Shown: positions 1 to 8,372 of the stretch, one piece after another
Numbering within the stretch: the first letter of the stretch is position 1
Layout: each line of letters opens with the position of its first letter
Source: Spongospora subterranea f. sp. subterranea
Lineage: Eukaryota > Endomyxa: Phytomyxea > Phytomyxea > Plasmodiophorida
DNA: 64,000 nucleotides
Assembly (NCBI GenBank): GCA_049724395.1
Contig: JAUGWO010000012.1
Location: 1 to 64,000 of the forward strand
Reading direction: 5' to 3'
Position numbers and translations under genes: made by a program
The notes under the pieces: model-generated
Database searches by the model: none
What the model saw: the letters and a program-made list of their open reading frames with translations, nothing else
What the model was told of the DNA's origin: nothing

Positions 1-36
1 TTTGGCACGCCTTTTTCGGCATGCCAGGCTCAAATA

Positions 37-567
37 ATGACATCAACAGGCGAATCTCCTAGGGCAAGCTTTACAGTTAACAACAACGAATATGGAATGA
101 CGTATCTGTTGGCAGATGGAATTTATCCATGCTGGGCAACGTTCGTGAAAACCATTTCTAACCCCATAGGAAACAAGAAAAAACATTTCGCTAAGTGTTC
201 AGGAAGCAGCCAGAAAGGATGTTGAAAGGGCCTTCGGGGTTTTGCAGGCACGGTTTCGAATTGTCCACAGCCCATGCAAGCTTTTTGCAATGCAGACCTA
301 ATGAAGCAAATCATTATCGCCGCGATTATTTTACATAATATGATCATCGAAGACGAACGGGGTGAACTAAATCCTGATTTTCTTTTCGAAGACGGGTTTG
401 CTCCATGTCGGATTGTCCCAGGTAGCCGCGTACCTTACGAAAATCTCCAGCAACGATCGGTGCTCCGTCAATCCGTTGTCAAAATCAGCACACTCAACTG
501 CAGTTCGATCTGGTCGAGCATCTGTGGGACCTTGAAGGCGCTGCAGTTGCAGCTGATGATGAAGAAT
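37..567 (+). pseudogene. Harbinger DDE transposase, C-terminal remnant
   Basis: Broken pieces match the C-terminal third of the intact transposase at 2594-3901. They include the segment with ESPRASFTVNNNEYGMTYL and, in another frame, the end with IIIAAIILHNMIIEDERGE. At least two frame breaks separate them (near 200 and 290), and the second catalytic aspartate region has been lost in the deletion near position 45. The reading direction is plus, opposite to the intact copy. The product cannot be functional. Confidence 0.8.
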
Positions 568-689
568 AAACGTTTTTTTTGTTTGCCCAATTTGAATAAA
601 TTTCGTCTGCCAAACGGTATCATTCCATATTCGCTGTTGTTTACTGAAATTGCCGACGAAGCTCGGCTTTAAGCGTAGGTATTCTTCCC

Positions 690-1369
690 CATCTTCACAA
701 CCTTGAAAAAGCTTGAGATCGTTCCTCTCTGCCAGCAAACGGTTCGTCTCCGCCTGCAACGCATTGCTTTGACGTTGAGCCTCAGCCATTGCTACTGCAG
801 CCGCCTGAATTTCAGACCTTTTCTCGTCGCGAACGGAGGACCTATCCACTTTCGCGCGTTTGGCCCCAATAGGACGTTCTGGAGTTACGAAAGAACCCTC
901 ATCATTCGCTCTATCTCGACAGTTCACAAGGGCACGTGTTGAGGAGATAGCGTCAAATTTTGGGCTTGATTTCAGAACCTTGAAAAACTCCACGTACTTA
1001 AAGTCTTTGTTTTCAGCATCTTTTGTAACGCAAAAACGCTTCACTCATTACATTTTCTTCCGACCAACCGGAAGGAATGTCGAGAAGAATTTTGTTTACA
1101 ATTCCGCAGAACTTGTTGACGCTTCGCTGAACGGTTGTCCAATGGCACTGAAGTGCCTGCTGCGACCGACAGGGATTTGACGGCATTCTGTCGGACTCAA
1201 ATTGCAAGGCAACCTTTCGCCAAAATGCATCGGCCTGCTGATCTGCGCCGTTAATCGGATCGCATGAAACAGCCAGCCAGCAAGATGCAAGCATAGCGCT
1301 CTCTCCTGGCCGGAAATTCTTGCCCCGTTTGACAACAGTTGTTTCCACAGCTGCAGGTACGAGGTCCAT
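690..1369 (-). pseudogene. Harbinger accessory (Myb/SANT-like) protein, broken copy
   Basis: This is a minus-strand counterpart of the intact accessory gene at 1779-2522. The N-terminal part (MDLVPAAVETTVVKRGKNF...) reads from 1369 to about 1013. The rest (KDAENKDFKYVEFFKVLKS..., then a coiled-coil-like Gln/Glu/Arg-rich tail) continues in another frame from about 1030, so there is one frameshift around 1020-1045. Several substitutions relative to the intact copy are visible. Confidence 0.75.
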
Positions 1370-1778
1370 TGGCGAAGCAACGAGGAAACCTCTATGAGCG
1401 TAGCCCGGATGAAATCTGCGCGACTGCGCATTTCTGTTGTAGAGATTCTCTACTCGACTCTCTATTTTGGAGAGGATTATGACAATCTCTAAAATTTAGA
1501 GAGACGAATTTGAAGATACGGTAGAAAGACCGGTGGATGTCCGTGGCAGTCTCTAAACCGGTCTCTCTATCTGAATCTCTAAACAGGAAAACTGCGGTTT
1601 AGAGAGCCACGGACATCCACCGGTCTCTCTATCTTCAAATTCGTCTCTCTAAATTTTAGAGATTGTCATAATCCTCTCCAAAATAGAGAGTCGAGTAGAA
1701 AATCTCTAAAACAGAAATGCGCAGTCGCGCAGATTTCATCCGGGCTTCGCTCATAGAGGTTTCCTCGTTGCTTCGCCA

Positions 1779-2522
1779 ATGGACCTCGTACCTGCAGCTG
1801 TGGAAACAACTGTTGTCAAACGGGGCAAGAATTTCCGGCCAGGAGAGAGCGCTATGCTTGCATCTTGCTGGCTGGCTGTTTCATGCGATCCGATTAACGG
1901 CGCAGATCAGCAGGCCGATACATTTTGGCGAAAGGTTGCCTTGCAATTTGAGTCCGACAGAATGCCGTCAGATCCCTGTCGGTCGCAGCAGGCACTTCAG
2001 TGCCATTGGACAACCGTTCAGCGAAGCGTCAACAAGTTCTGCGGAATTGTAAACAAAATTCTTCACGACATTCCTTCCGGTTGGTCGGAAGAAAATGTAA
2101 TGAGTGAAGCGTTTTTGCGTTACAAAGATGCTGAAAACAAAGACTTTAAGTACGTGGAGTCCTTCAAGGTTCTGAAATCAAGCCCAAAATTTAACGCTAT
2201 TTCCTCAACACGTGCCCTTGTAACCTGTCGAGATAGAGCGAATGATGAGGGTTCTTTCGTAACTCCAGAACGTCCTATTGGGGCCAAACGCGCGAAAGTG
2301 GATAGGTCCTCCGTTCGCGATGAGAAAAGGTCTGAAATTCAGGCGGCTGCGGTAGCAATGGCTGAGGCTCAACGTCAAAGCAATGCGTTGCAGGCGGAGA
2401 CGAACCGTTTGCTGGCAGAGAGGAACGATCTCAAGCTTTTTCAAGGTTCTGAAGATGGGGAAGAATACCTACACTTACTGCGACAAAAGAAATTAGCCGA
2501 GCTTCGTCGGCAATTTCAGTAA
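1779..2522 (+). CDS. Harbinger accessory DNA-binding protein (Myb/SANT-like)
   Basis: A single uninterrupted frame of 247 residues. The N-terminal half (about residues 15-110, with spaced Trp residues in FWRKVAL, QCHWTTVQ and PSGWSEEN) has the pattern of the SANT/trihelix-like partner proteins of PIF/Harbinger elements, which bind the terminal repeats and help the transposase enter the nucleus. The C-terminal part (about 170-247) is rich in Ala, Gln, Glu and Arg and looks like a coiled coil. The gene converges on the transposase gene and is 71 bases from its stop. The start was chosen as the first ATG in the frame; a broken copy on the other side of the palindrome starts at the same codon. 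The family assignment rests on pattern and neighbourhood. Confidence 0.75.
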   Translation: MDLVPAAVETTVVKRGKNFRPGESAMLASCWLAVSCDPINGADQQADTFWRKVALQFESDRMPSDPCRSQQALQCHWTTVQRSVNKFCGIVNKILHDIPSGWSEENVMSEAFLRYKDAENKDFKYVESFKVLKSSPKFNAISSTRALVTCRDRANDEGSFVTPERPIGAKRAKVDRSSVRDEKRSEIQAAAVAMAEAQRQSNALQAETNRLLAERNDLKLFQGSEDGEEYLHLLRQKKLAELRRQFQ

Positions 2523-2593
2523 ACAACAGCGAATATGGAATGATACCGTTTGGCAGACAAAATTTATTTGAATTGGGCAAACAAAAAAAACGT

Positions 2594-3901
2594 TTATTCT
2601 TCATCATCAGCTGCAACTGCAGCGCCTTCAAGGTCCCACAGATGCTCGACCAGATCGAACTGCAGTTGAGTGTGCTGATTTTGACAACGGATTTGACGGA
2701 GCACCGATCGTTGCTGGAGATTTTCGTAAGGTATGCGGCTACCTGGGACAATCCGACATGGAGCAAACCCGTCTTCGAAAAGAAAATCAGGATTTAGTTC
2801 ACCCCGTTCGTCTTCGATGATCATATTATGTAAAATAATCGCGGCGATAATGATTTGCTTCATTAGGTCTGCATTCCAAAGCTTGCATGGGCTGTGGACA
2901 ATTCGAAACCGTGCCTGCAAAACCCCGAAGGCCCTTTCAACATCCTTTCTGGCTGCTTCCTGACACTTAGCGAAATGTTTTTTCTTGTTTCCTATGGGGT
3001 TAGAAATGGTTTTCACGAACGTTGCCCAGCTTGGATAAATTCCATCTGCCAACAGATACGTCATTCCATATTCGTTGTTGTTAACTGTAAAGCTTGCCCT
3101 AGGAGATTCGCCTGTAAGAAAATCCGCGAATAATGAAGACCTGTCCAGGACATTGATGTCATTGTTTGATCCAGGCATGCCGAAAAAGGCGTGCCAAATC
3201 CATAAATCTTGAGTAGCGACCGCCTCGAGCACAATTGTCGGTTTCTTATAGCGGCCTTGATACATGCCTGCCCATGCTTTGGGACAGTTTTGCCATTCCC
3301 AATGCATACAATCTACGGAACCCATCATTCCTGGAAATCCTCTCGATGCATTTGTTGTCAATATACGTTGGATGTCTTCTTCATTGGGGTATCTTAGATA
3401 TTCATCCCCGAACACCTTGATCACAGCAGAAACAAAACGTTCAAGGCTAAGCAAGATTGTACTTTCTGCCATGCGTAGGTTTTCGTCCAAACTATCCGCC
3501 GACGATCCATAAGCCATGACACGAAGAGCAGCAGTTATTTTTTGGAGACTTGACAGACCAAGTAGTCCAGTGGCATCGCGACGTTGCTGAAAATATGAAT
3601 CCGTCTCAACGACACGCTGTTGGATTCGTAGAAACAAGTCTCGTCGCATTCGATATCGTCGACGAAATTGAGCTGGCGTATACACTGGATCCGCAGCAAA
3701 ATAGTCGGCATATAATCGATTGTGCCCTAAGATCCGATCCCTGTTGATGTTTCCAGACCGTCCTGGAGCAGAACCTCCATTGATGCGTTGGTCATCATCT
3801 TCGCTGTCGGAATCGAGCTTATCCCATTGCAGAAGAAGGCTGACAAATGCGTTAACAGTCATGATGAAATATAGAGATAGAGAGTGCACCGGTGTGTGCA
3901 C
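2594..3901 (-). CDS. PIF/Harbinger DDE transposase (HARBI1-like nuclease)
   Basis: An intact 435-residue frame. It carries the DDE_Tnp_4 landmarks in order: first Asp in MGSVDCMHWEW, second Asp in GSNNDINVLDRSSLF, and the Glu in VERAFGVLQARFRI. Upstream is the helical region typical of these proteins (RRRYRMRRDLFLRIQQRVVE). The protein cuts and rejoins transposon ends in the nucleus together with its SANT-like partner, which is encoded convergently at 1779-2522. Length is normal for the family. A later in-frame Met at 3862 could be the true start, since the first 13 residues are not conserved-looking. With all catalytic residues and an open frame, this is the best candidate in the window for an active transposase. 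Confidence 0.9.
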   Translation of the reverse strand: MHTPVHSLSLYFIMTVNAFVSLLLQWDKLDSDSEDDDQRINGGSAPGRSGNINRDRILGHNRLYADYFAADPVYTPAQFRRRYRMRRDLFLRIQQRVVETDSYFQQRRDATGLLGLSSLQKITAALRVMAYGSSADSLDENLRMAESTILLSLERFVSAVIKVFGDEYLRYPNEEDIQRILTTNASRGFPGMMGSVDCMHWEWQNCPKAWAGMYQGRYKKPTIVLEAVATQDLWIWHAFFGMPGSNNDINVLDRSSLFADFLTGESPRASFTVNNNEYGMTYLLADGIYPSWATFVKTISNPIGNKKKHFAKCQEAARKDVERAFGVLQARFRIVHSPCKLWNADLMKQIIIAAIILHNMIIEDERGELNPDFLFEDGFAPCRIVPGSRIPYENLQQRSVLRQIRCQNQHTQLQFDLVEHLWDLEGAAVAADDEE

Positions 3902-4006
3902 GTCTGGCTATACACCGAATCACGCACATTTTGACTCTCCAAACGCGATATTTTAGAGATACAGATAGAGAGACCGGTGGAGATGCTCTGTTTGAGTTTG
4001 TGTTTT

Positions 4007-5203
4007 TTAAATAGGTTTGAAACGTGTGTCTAGTTTCTGTAATTTTCGTTTCCTTTTCTCGATACGGTCAGCTCGGTGCTGTTTCACCATTGATTGCTGC
4101 CATTTTGTTTTGGCGCGGTTCCTTCGCTTGTATGCAGTTTTCAGTTCATCGTTCCAGAAGGGACATGCTTTGCTACGAATAGTTTTGTGGTGGATCGACC
4201 CTGCTATAGTCCTATGAATATTTGTTAGAGTCAGTTGATCGCGGGTCATGTTTGTGATTCGCTCCATGAGCGTGTTTATGGTTCTCTCATTATCGATTAT
4301 TTTGATGTGTTCTCTCACCGTGTTTGTGCGTTTTTGCCGCCTTGTTGGGATGGTAGTTTTGATAATTGTTGGCAGATGGACATGCTCAAATTAGCGTGGG
4401 CTTTCCAACTTTGGACGAAGGGGAGAAACGTTTGATTGCAAAGCGTGATGTCTAAATTGTTTGGTCCTCTGGTAGGTGTGTTGACATCATTTATCATGGA
4501 GAATTTCATTAAAATAGAGTCTAGGTATTCGCGGTGCTCTTCGTATTTCCAAATCGTTTATCTTTTGTGTTCAGATCCCCTGTAATTGTTGTTGGCATAT
4601 TCTGTTCATCTGCAAATTGTTCCATTGCTTTTCAGAACTTGGATCTCGCCTTATTGTTACGTCTGGTGGTATGCATGTATGTATCAACATTATTTCCTTA
4701 TTCAATAGTAGTTGTTGCGTATTGATTCGCGATTTTTCAAATTTTCTGATTGTGGGGCAGTTAATTGTTTGGATGTCCAATCCCTCCCTCCAGAATATTG
4801 CTGATTGAGTGAATGTATCGCTGCAGTGATAATTAAATCCGGCTATTCTTCTTCTGTGGCCAAGTTCGGATATGCATATAACGTCTATTTTGTGTTTGTT
4901 TGTGAACCGAGCCAGTTCGTAAGACTTAATCTCTGTCAGCCGGCCGGCATTCCATTGTGCAATTCGATAGTCGTGATTGGCGATCTGGTTTAGTCCTGTG
5001 TGTTTTTTCTCAAAGAGTCTCGTATTTTGTTCTGTGTTGAAGTAGTTGGTAATACGGTTTGCTTTTCTCCTGGTCTCAGGTCGTAAGGGGATGGGATTTT
5101 GTAATTGTTGTGTTACCAGTTGGCGTTTAGTTGCTGTGTTTCCTAGAAGTATTTTGTGGGTTTTGTGATTAGGTTTGAAAAACTGGGTAATTCGGGATTG
5201 CAT
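4007..5203 (-). pseudogene. LINE ORF2 fragment: apurinic-type endonuclease, frameshifted
   Basis: The first 210 residues (5203-4571) begin with MQSRITQFFKP and contain EEP endonuclease motifs: QWNAGRL (Asn), CISELGHRRR (catalytic Glu) and LIHTCIPP. The next motif, GDLNTKDK with the catalytic Asp, is present but in a shifted frame around 4560-4575. The last motif, RGPNNLDITLCN, is in a further block (4509-4315), and a linker block follows (4318-4007). Two or more frameshifts or stops therefore break the protein. The reverse transcriptase that should follow is missing. The endonuclease would nick the target DNA for target-primed reverse transcription. Confidence 0.75.
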
Positions 5204-5230
5204 CGGTCCAAAAAAAAGAAATTTTTAATC

Positions 5231-6442
5231 CTAATCATGCTGGCAAGGTTGCGTGGGTACTGTAACTGGTTGGACCATTGATGGGATATTTGTCATTTGG
5301 CTGCATTCGGGCTCGTTTTCATTGGGGTGTCTCCTTTTGAAGTTATGGCCTTGAATTTCCTCCTCAGTTTCCAAGACTCGCTTATTTGTTGGTTGTGGCT
5401 TAAATCTTTTTAGTTTAAATTCATGGACCCTGGCATGTTTGTCATCCTCAGTGCATAATGGAAAGAGTCGTTTGTTGCTTCTATTGGGTGTGAGTCTGAT
5501 TTTGTTCGTGTTTTTCATTCTATTATCAGTTTCTGTTGGTATAAGGCCCTGTTTTGACCTGCTGCCACAGGAGAGTTCTTTACAGTCACTGTTTGGTGTT
5601 CCATCGTTTTTGTGAATTAAATTTGAGTTATATTTGCTGTGTTCTTCGGTATCTGCGTCTGCTTTTTGTGTGACGTTATCAGTAGTGGCATTCTTTTTGT
5701 TTTGAGAAATGTATTGTTCACATTGTGCTTCTGTCATCATCTCACTCAATTTTGCGTTTCGGACGTCGATATTTATCGGGAATAAAGTTGCATAGTGGTT
5801 GAGCCTGCCGTGTTCCATTGGGTTCAATGGGGTTCCCTGTTTATGATGCAATAGGTGTATTGTCGTATTCAATTCCGAGGTATCTCGAAGCTTTGGAAAG
5901 GAGTTATCAATCCATTTTCGGATATTTGTGCTAAAAGGTTTTGTTGAATGACTTATTATGATGATGTTGATTTTGAGCATAAATGACGCAATTGTTAGCT
6001 CAAATAGTCCAGCCCATTGACAATCTCTTTGCATTATGTCGAGGTATACATCCAGTGAGAGATCGTCTTGATTTGGCAATGATCCTGCATAGTTCAATAT
6101 GGCCTGTGCTATAGTCCGTCCTTGCTGTGGATGTCTGGCGTATTGACAGATGTCCGTTCTCAACCGTTGTACAGATGTGTTAGGAATGAGCCCTGTTGTT
6201 CGGATCGCTTCCAATGCACAGTTTCCTATCCCCAGAACGTCTCTAAATATGTATGTTTTGCTGTATTTTTCCATGACACATGTAGGGTGCCAGGGGTGGA
6301 GACCGTTCCGATTTTCTCGTTGCAGTTTGTTGTCTTCTTTTTTCTTTGTTCGTACTGTCAGGTCATTGCATTCGTTGGGCATTTGACTTTTTAGCTTTGC
6401 GGAATTACCGTGTCGATCTTCTGTTTTCCTGGCATGATTCAT
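5231..6442 (-). CDS. LINE ORF1 with OTU-like cysteine protease domain
   Basis: A 403-residue open frame. Around residues 65-230 it has the pattern of an OTU peptidase: FRDVLGIGNCALEAIRTTG supplies the catalytic Cys after a Gly-Asn, and GRLNHYATLFPI supplies the C-terminal catalytic His followed by Tyr. The usual Asp-Gly before the Cys is Ile-Gly here. OTU domains are known in ORF1 proteins of several LINE families; their substrate in retrotransposition is not established. The remainder is Asn/Lys/Glu-rich and looks disordered, with basic patches near the C-terminus (FKLKRFKPQPTNKR). It lies just upstream of the endonuclease ORF in the same frame. Confidence 0.65.
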   Translation of the reverse strand: MNHARKTEDRHGNSAKLKSQMPNECNDLTVRTKKKEDNKLQRENRNGLHPWHPTCVMEKYSKTYIFRDVLGIGNCALEAIRTTGLIPNTSVQRLRTDICQYARHPQQGRTIAQAILNYAGSLPNQDDLSLDVYLDIMQRDCQWAGLFELTIASFMLKINIIIISHSTKPFSTNIRKWIDNSFPKLRDTSELNTTIHLLHHKQGTPLNPMEHGRLNHYATLFPINIDVRNAKLSEMMTEAQCEQYISQNKKNATTDNVTQKADADTEEHSKYNSNLIHKNDGTPNSDCKELSCGSRSKQGLIPTETDNRMKNTNKIRLTPNRSNKRLFPLCTEDDKHARVHEFKLKRFKPQPTNKRVLETEEEIQGHNFKRRHPNENEPECSQMTNIPSMVQPVTVPTQPCQHD

Positions 6443-6448
6443 TTTTAT

Positions 6449-6928
6449 TTAATAACATACAATAATTTTTGGTGAAGTATCGGCATGTATAATGGTGGAA
6501 GCTAATCTTATTTCGTCAATTTTTACATCTTCCTTTTCCCAATCAATCAAATATAATCTTGTGTGGGCATGCCTTTGCACGATGTCCGTCTGCCTTGCAG
6601 GTGACACATTCCATGGCTTCTTTTCATCTGTGTTTTGAGCCCCCACGTTCGTTGTAGCGAATCGAGATTTAGTCTTACGTCGCGTCTTCAGGTTTGCGTC
6701 CCTGCCTGCTGATTTCGTGCGTGCGGTAATTGTTTTAATTTTATTGTCGCGGTTTGGGCTGATTCTGTGTTTGCTGTTTTGTTGTCTGTTTTCGCATTGA
6801 ATTTTCGGTTTAGTTTTGGTGATCTTTTTAATTTTATCGGTGCCAACACAAGGAAGGGGGTTCGGGCGCAAAGCATTGGAGGGGGATCCGTTGCGATGGT
6901 CACAAGATTTGGTCAAAGACCTTATCAT
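6449..6928 (-). CDS. Basic leader ORF upstream of LINE ORF1
   Basis: A 159-residue frame rich in Lys, Arg, Thr and Asn with no recognisable fold. It ends at a TAA only two codons before the ATG of the OTU-containing ORF1 and is in the same reading frame. It may therefore be the N-terminal part of a longer ORF1 (about 565 residues) split by a stop mutation, or a separate leader ORF. Its basic composition would suit nucleic-acid binding, but that is inference only. Confidence 0.4.
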   Translation of the reverse strand: MIRSLTKSCDHRNGSPSNALRPNPLPCVGTDKIKKITKTKPKIQCENRQQNSKHRISPNRDNKIKTITARTKSAGRDANLKTRRKTKSRFATTNVGAQNTDEKKPWNVSPARQTDIVQRHAHTRLYLIDWEKEDVKIDEIRLASTIIHADTSPKIIVCY

Positions 6929-6942
6929 GTGTAAGCAGAGCT

Positions 6943-7990
6943 TTATACGCTGCTCAGATTGCGTTTGTTAGCCCAGGTATGTTTGGGTCTAACAAGGATT
7001 AGGTTGAAAGTCCTCTGCGATGTGCCATGGTTAGAGCTTTCTTCTGTACCCACCTCTCTCCAGCTCCTTCCACTTCTTTTCCTTATTGCAAACGACTCCA
7101 ACCAATTACTAGCCTTTAAACGTTCTAAGAAACCCATTAAATGCGTATTACTTACTTTTAGGGTGGCAATCAGCTGCCACTTTCTTGGGTCAGGCATATG
7201 ATTTCTGAAGATCGCGTCCCATCCTTTCTTCTCACACCAAACAATGGCATTTGATGAACGACGAGAACAGCTTTTGACTGCTGTTCCCAATTGGGATACA
7301 GCAGGCATGGTTCCATTGGAATTGCAGTCATTACCAGGAAGACTACCCCCCCAGGCATCCCTAGACTGTCACCCTTGGTGCCAGCCGACTCCCATCCACC
7401 AGCAACACGATCGACCGTCGCCGCCATGTTGTCGATCCGTGACTTGCGCAGTTGATTGCGGAGTGAGTTGGCTGCGTCCAAAATTGGTGCGGAGAAGCGT
7501 TGACGTTGCGGGCGTCCTGTCACGACCATCAATCCTGCATTGACAAAAATAAATGTTACAGCATTTCCTGCTGGGATTCACCCAGTGGAACAGAAACCCA
7601 TAAGCTCCTAAAGGGGCCCCTGTCAACGTTGTCTTTACTCTGGATTCAACGTATTTCACGGTCATCCCATATCCAAGATACAAAGTTGGCAGATTATTTT
7701 CTGGCCACCGCTGACGGTGCTTTGATCGTTGAAAGTTGCGGATAATTAGAGCTCGGACATCTTCAATCCATTCGGTGCGTCTAATGGCTGCCGAAACTGG
7801 AAGGGAACGCTGGAATTGATGCTTCTTTATCCAACGTTGCAGTTGTTCGGTGAGAAATGTCGATCTGGTGGTACTCCGTGGGATCCTGCACTATATCGTC
7901 ATTGCATTCACCAGCTTCCAACTTCCTCTGTATTAAATTTGAAACGACTTGATCCTGCATCTGCCGACAACTCGACGACAAACGCAAGCC
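6943..7990 (-). pseudogene. Unrecognised minus-strand coding, split or broken
   Basis: Reading leftward from about 7987, several adjoining minus-strand frames have protein-like composition. One has QMQDQVVSNLIQRKLEAG and continues by shift into a block with WIKKHQFQRSLPVSAAIR and ALIIRNFQRSKHRQRWPENN. A second (7532-7170) has SAPILDAANSLRNQLRKSR and GGVVFLVMTAI. A third (7308-6943) has GWDAIFRNHMPDPRKWQLI. No ATG-to-stop model spans them, and I could not place convincing introns at every break. It may be an intron-containing gene or a decayed transposon protein; I do not recognise the family. Confidence 0.35.
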
Positions 7991-8372
7991 TCGACGACGA
8001 AATTAATTGACGAGTGAATTGAAATGCAACCACGCAAAAAAAATGTCTGTCGCACTATGGCGGTTGTTGCATTCTCTACTCTGGTTCATCGACAAAACAC
8101 GGGGTTTACAAGTGAGCCTTTTATTTATATATTTAAACAGAAATATCTACTGTGAAATATCTGGACGTTCATCTTAATCGGTTGCGAACAAATTTGCTTA
8201 GGTTTGGGAATCTTATTTAACGGGTATGACAAAAAGTTCTGTGAAAATCCTGATTTGCTAGCTCACAATATTCGGAAATTTCTTCGTTCTGAGATCGGAC
8301 GCTCTTCGATATTACTCAGTGCTACGCCATGGTGGCAGAAGTGTTGGACGGTTCAGCGGGAGGTAACGGCCC

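Larger units (their letters stand above)
1..1557 (-). mobile_element. Truncated, decayed PIF/Harbinger transposon (inverted partner)
   Basis: This stretch is the reverse complement, with small deletions and substitutions, of 1598-3199, so it is a second Harbinger copy in opposite orientation. It is cut by the window edge on the left and ends at a run of TCTCTAAA/AGAGACCGG-type terminal motifs near 1500-1557. Compared with the right copy it lacks about 38 bases near position 50 and carries further indels, so both of its genes are broken. It is non-autonomous in this state. Confidence 0.85.
1..3199. repeat. Large imperfect palindrome of two Harbinger copies
   Basis: Arms 1-1557 and 1598-3199 are inverted copies with a spacer of about 40 bases. 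The arms differ by indels (for example about 38 bases missing in the left arm near position 50) and scattered substitutions, so the duplication is old rather than a fresh artefact. The left arm may extend beyond the window. Confidence 0.85.
1607..3993 (+). mobile_element. PIF/Harbinger transposon, apparently complete
   Basis: Terminal inverted motifs bound the element: a left end around 1607-1640 containing CATCCACCGGTCTCTCTATC and a right end around 3955-3993 whose reverse complement contains CATCTCCACCGGTCTCTCTA. Between them lie two convergent genes, the usual Harbinger pair: a SANT/trihelix-like DNA-binding protein (plus) and a DDE nuclease (minus). Both frames are open, so this could be an autonomous copy. 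The exact ends and the 3-bp TWA-type target duplication typical of the superfamily are blurred, because the left end abuts the inverted partner. The right end sits directly against the LINE at 4007. Confidence 0.8.
4007..6928 (-). mobile_element. LINE-type retrotransposon, 5' part only
   Basis: Three consecutive minus-strand coding blocks lie in the order expected of a non-LTR element: a basic leader (6928-6449), an ORF1 with an OTU-like domain (6442-5231), and an endonuclease region plus linker (5203-4007). The linker includes KACPFWNDELKTAYKRRNRA, which resembles the segment between endonuclease and reverse transcriptase in many LINEs. The reverse transcriptase itself is absent: the coding stops at 4007, a few bases from the Harbinger end at 3993. 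Either the Harbinger inserted here and the rest lies outside the window, or the element is truncated. Frame breaks show it is not active. Confidence 0.75.

Noticed and set aside
1-3199. Palindrome as an amplification or assembly chimera
   Set aside because: The arms differ by many indels and substitutions and one carries disabled genes, which an artefact would not produce.
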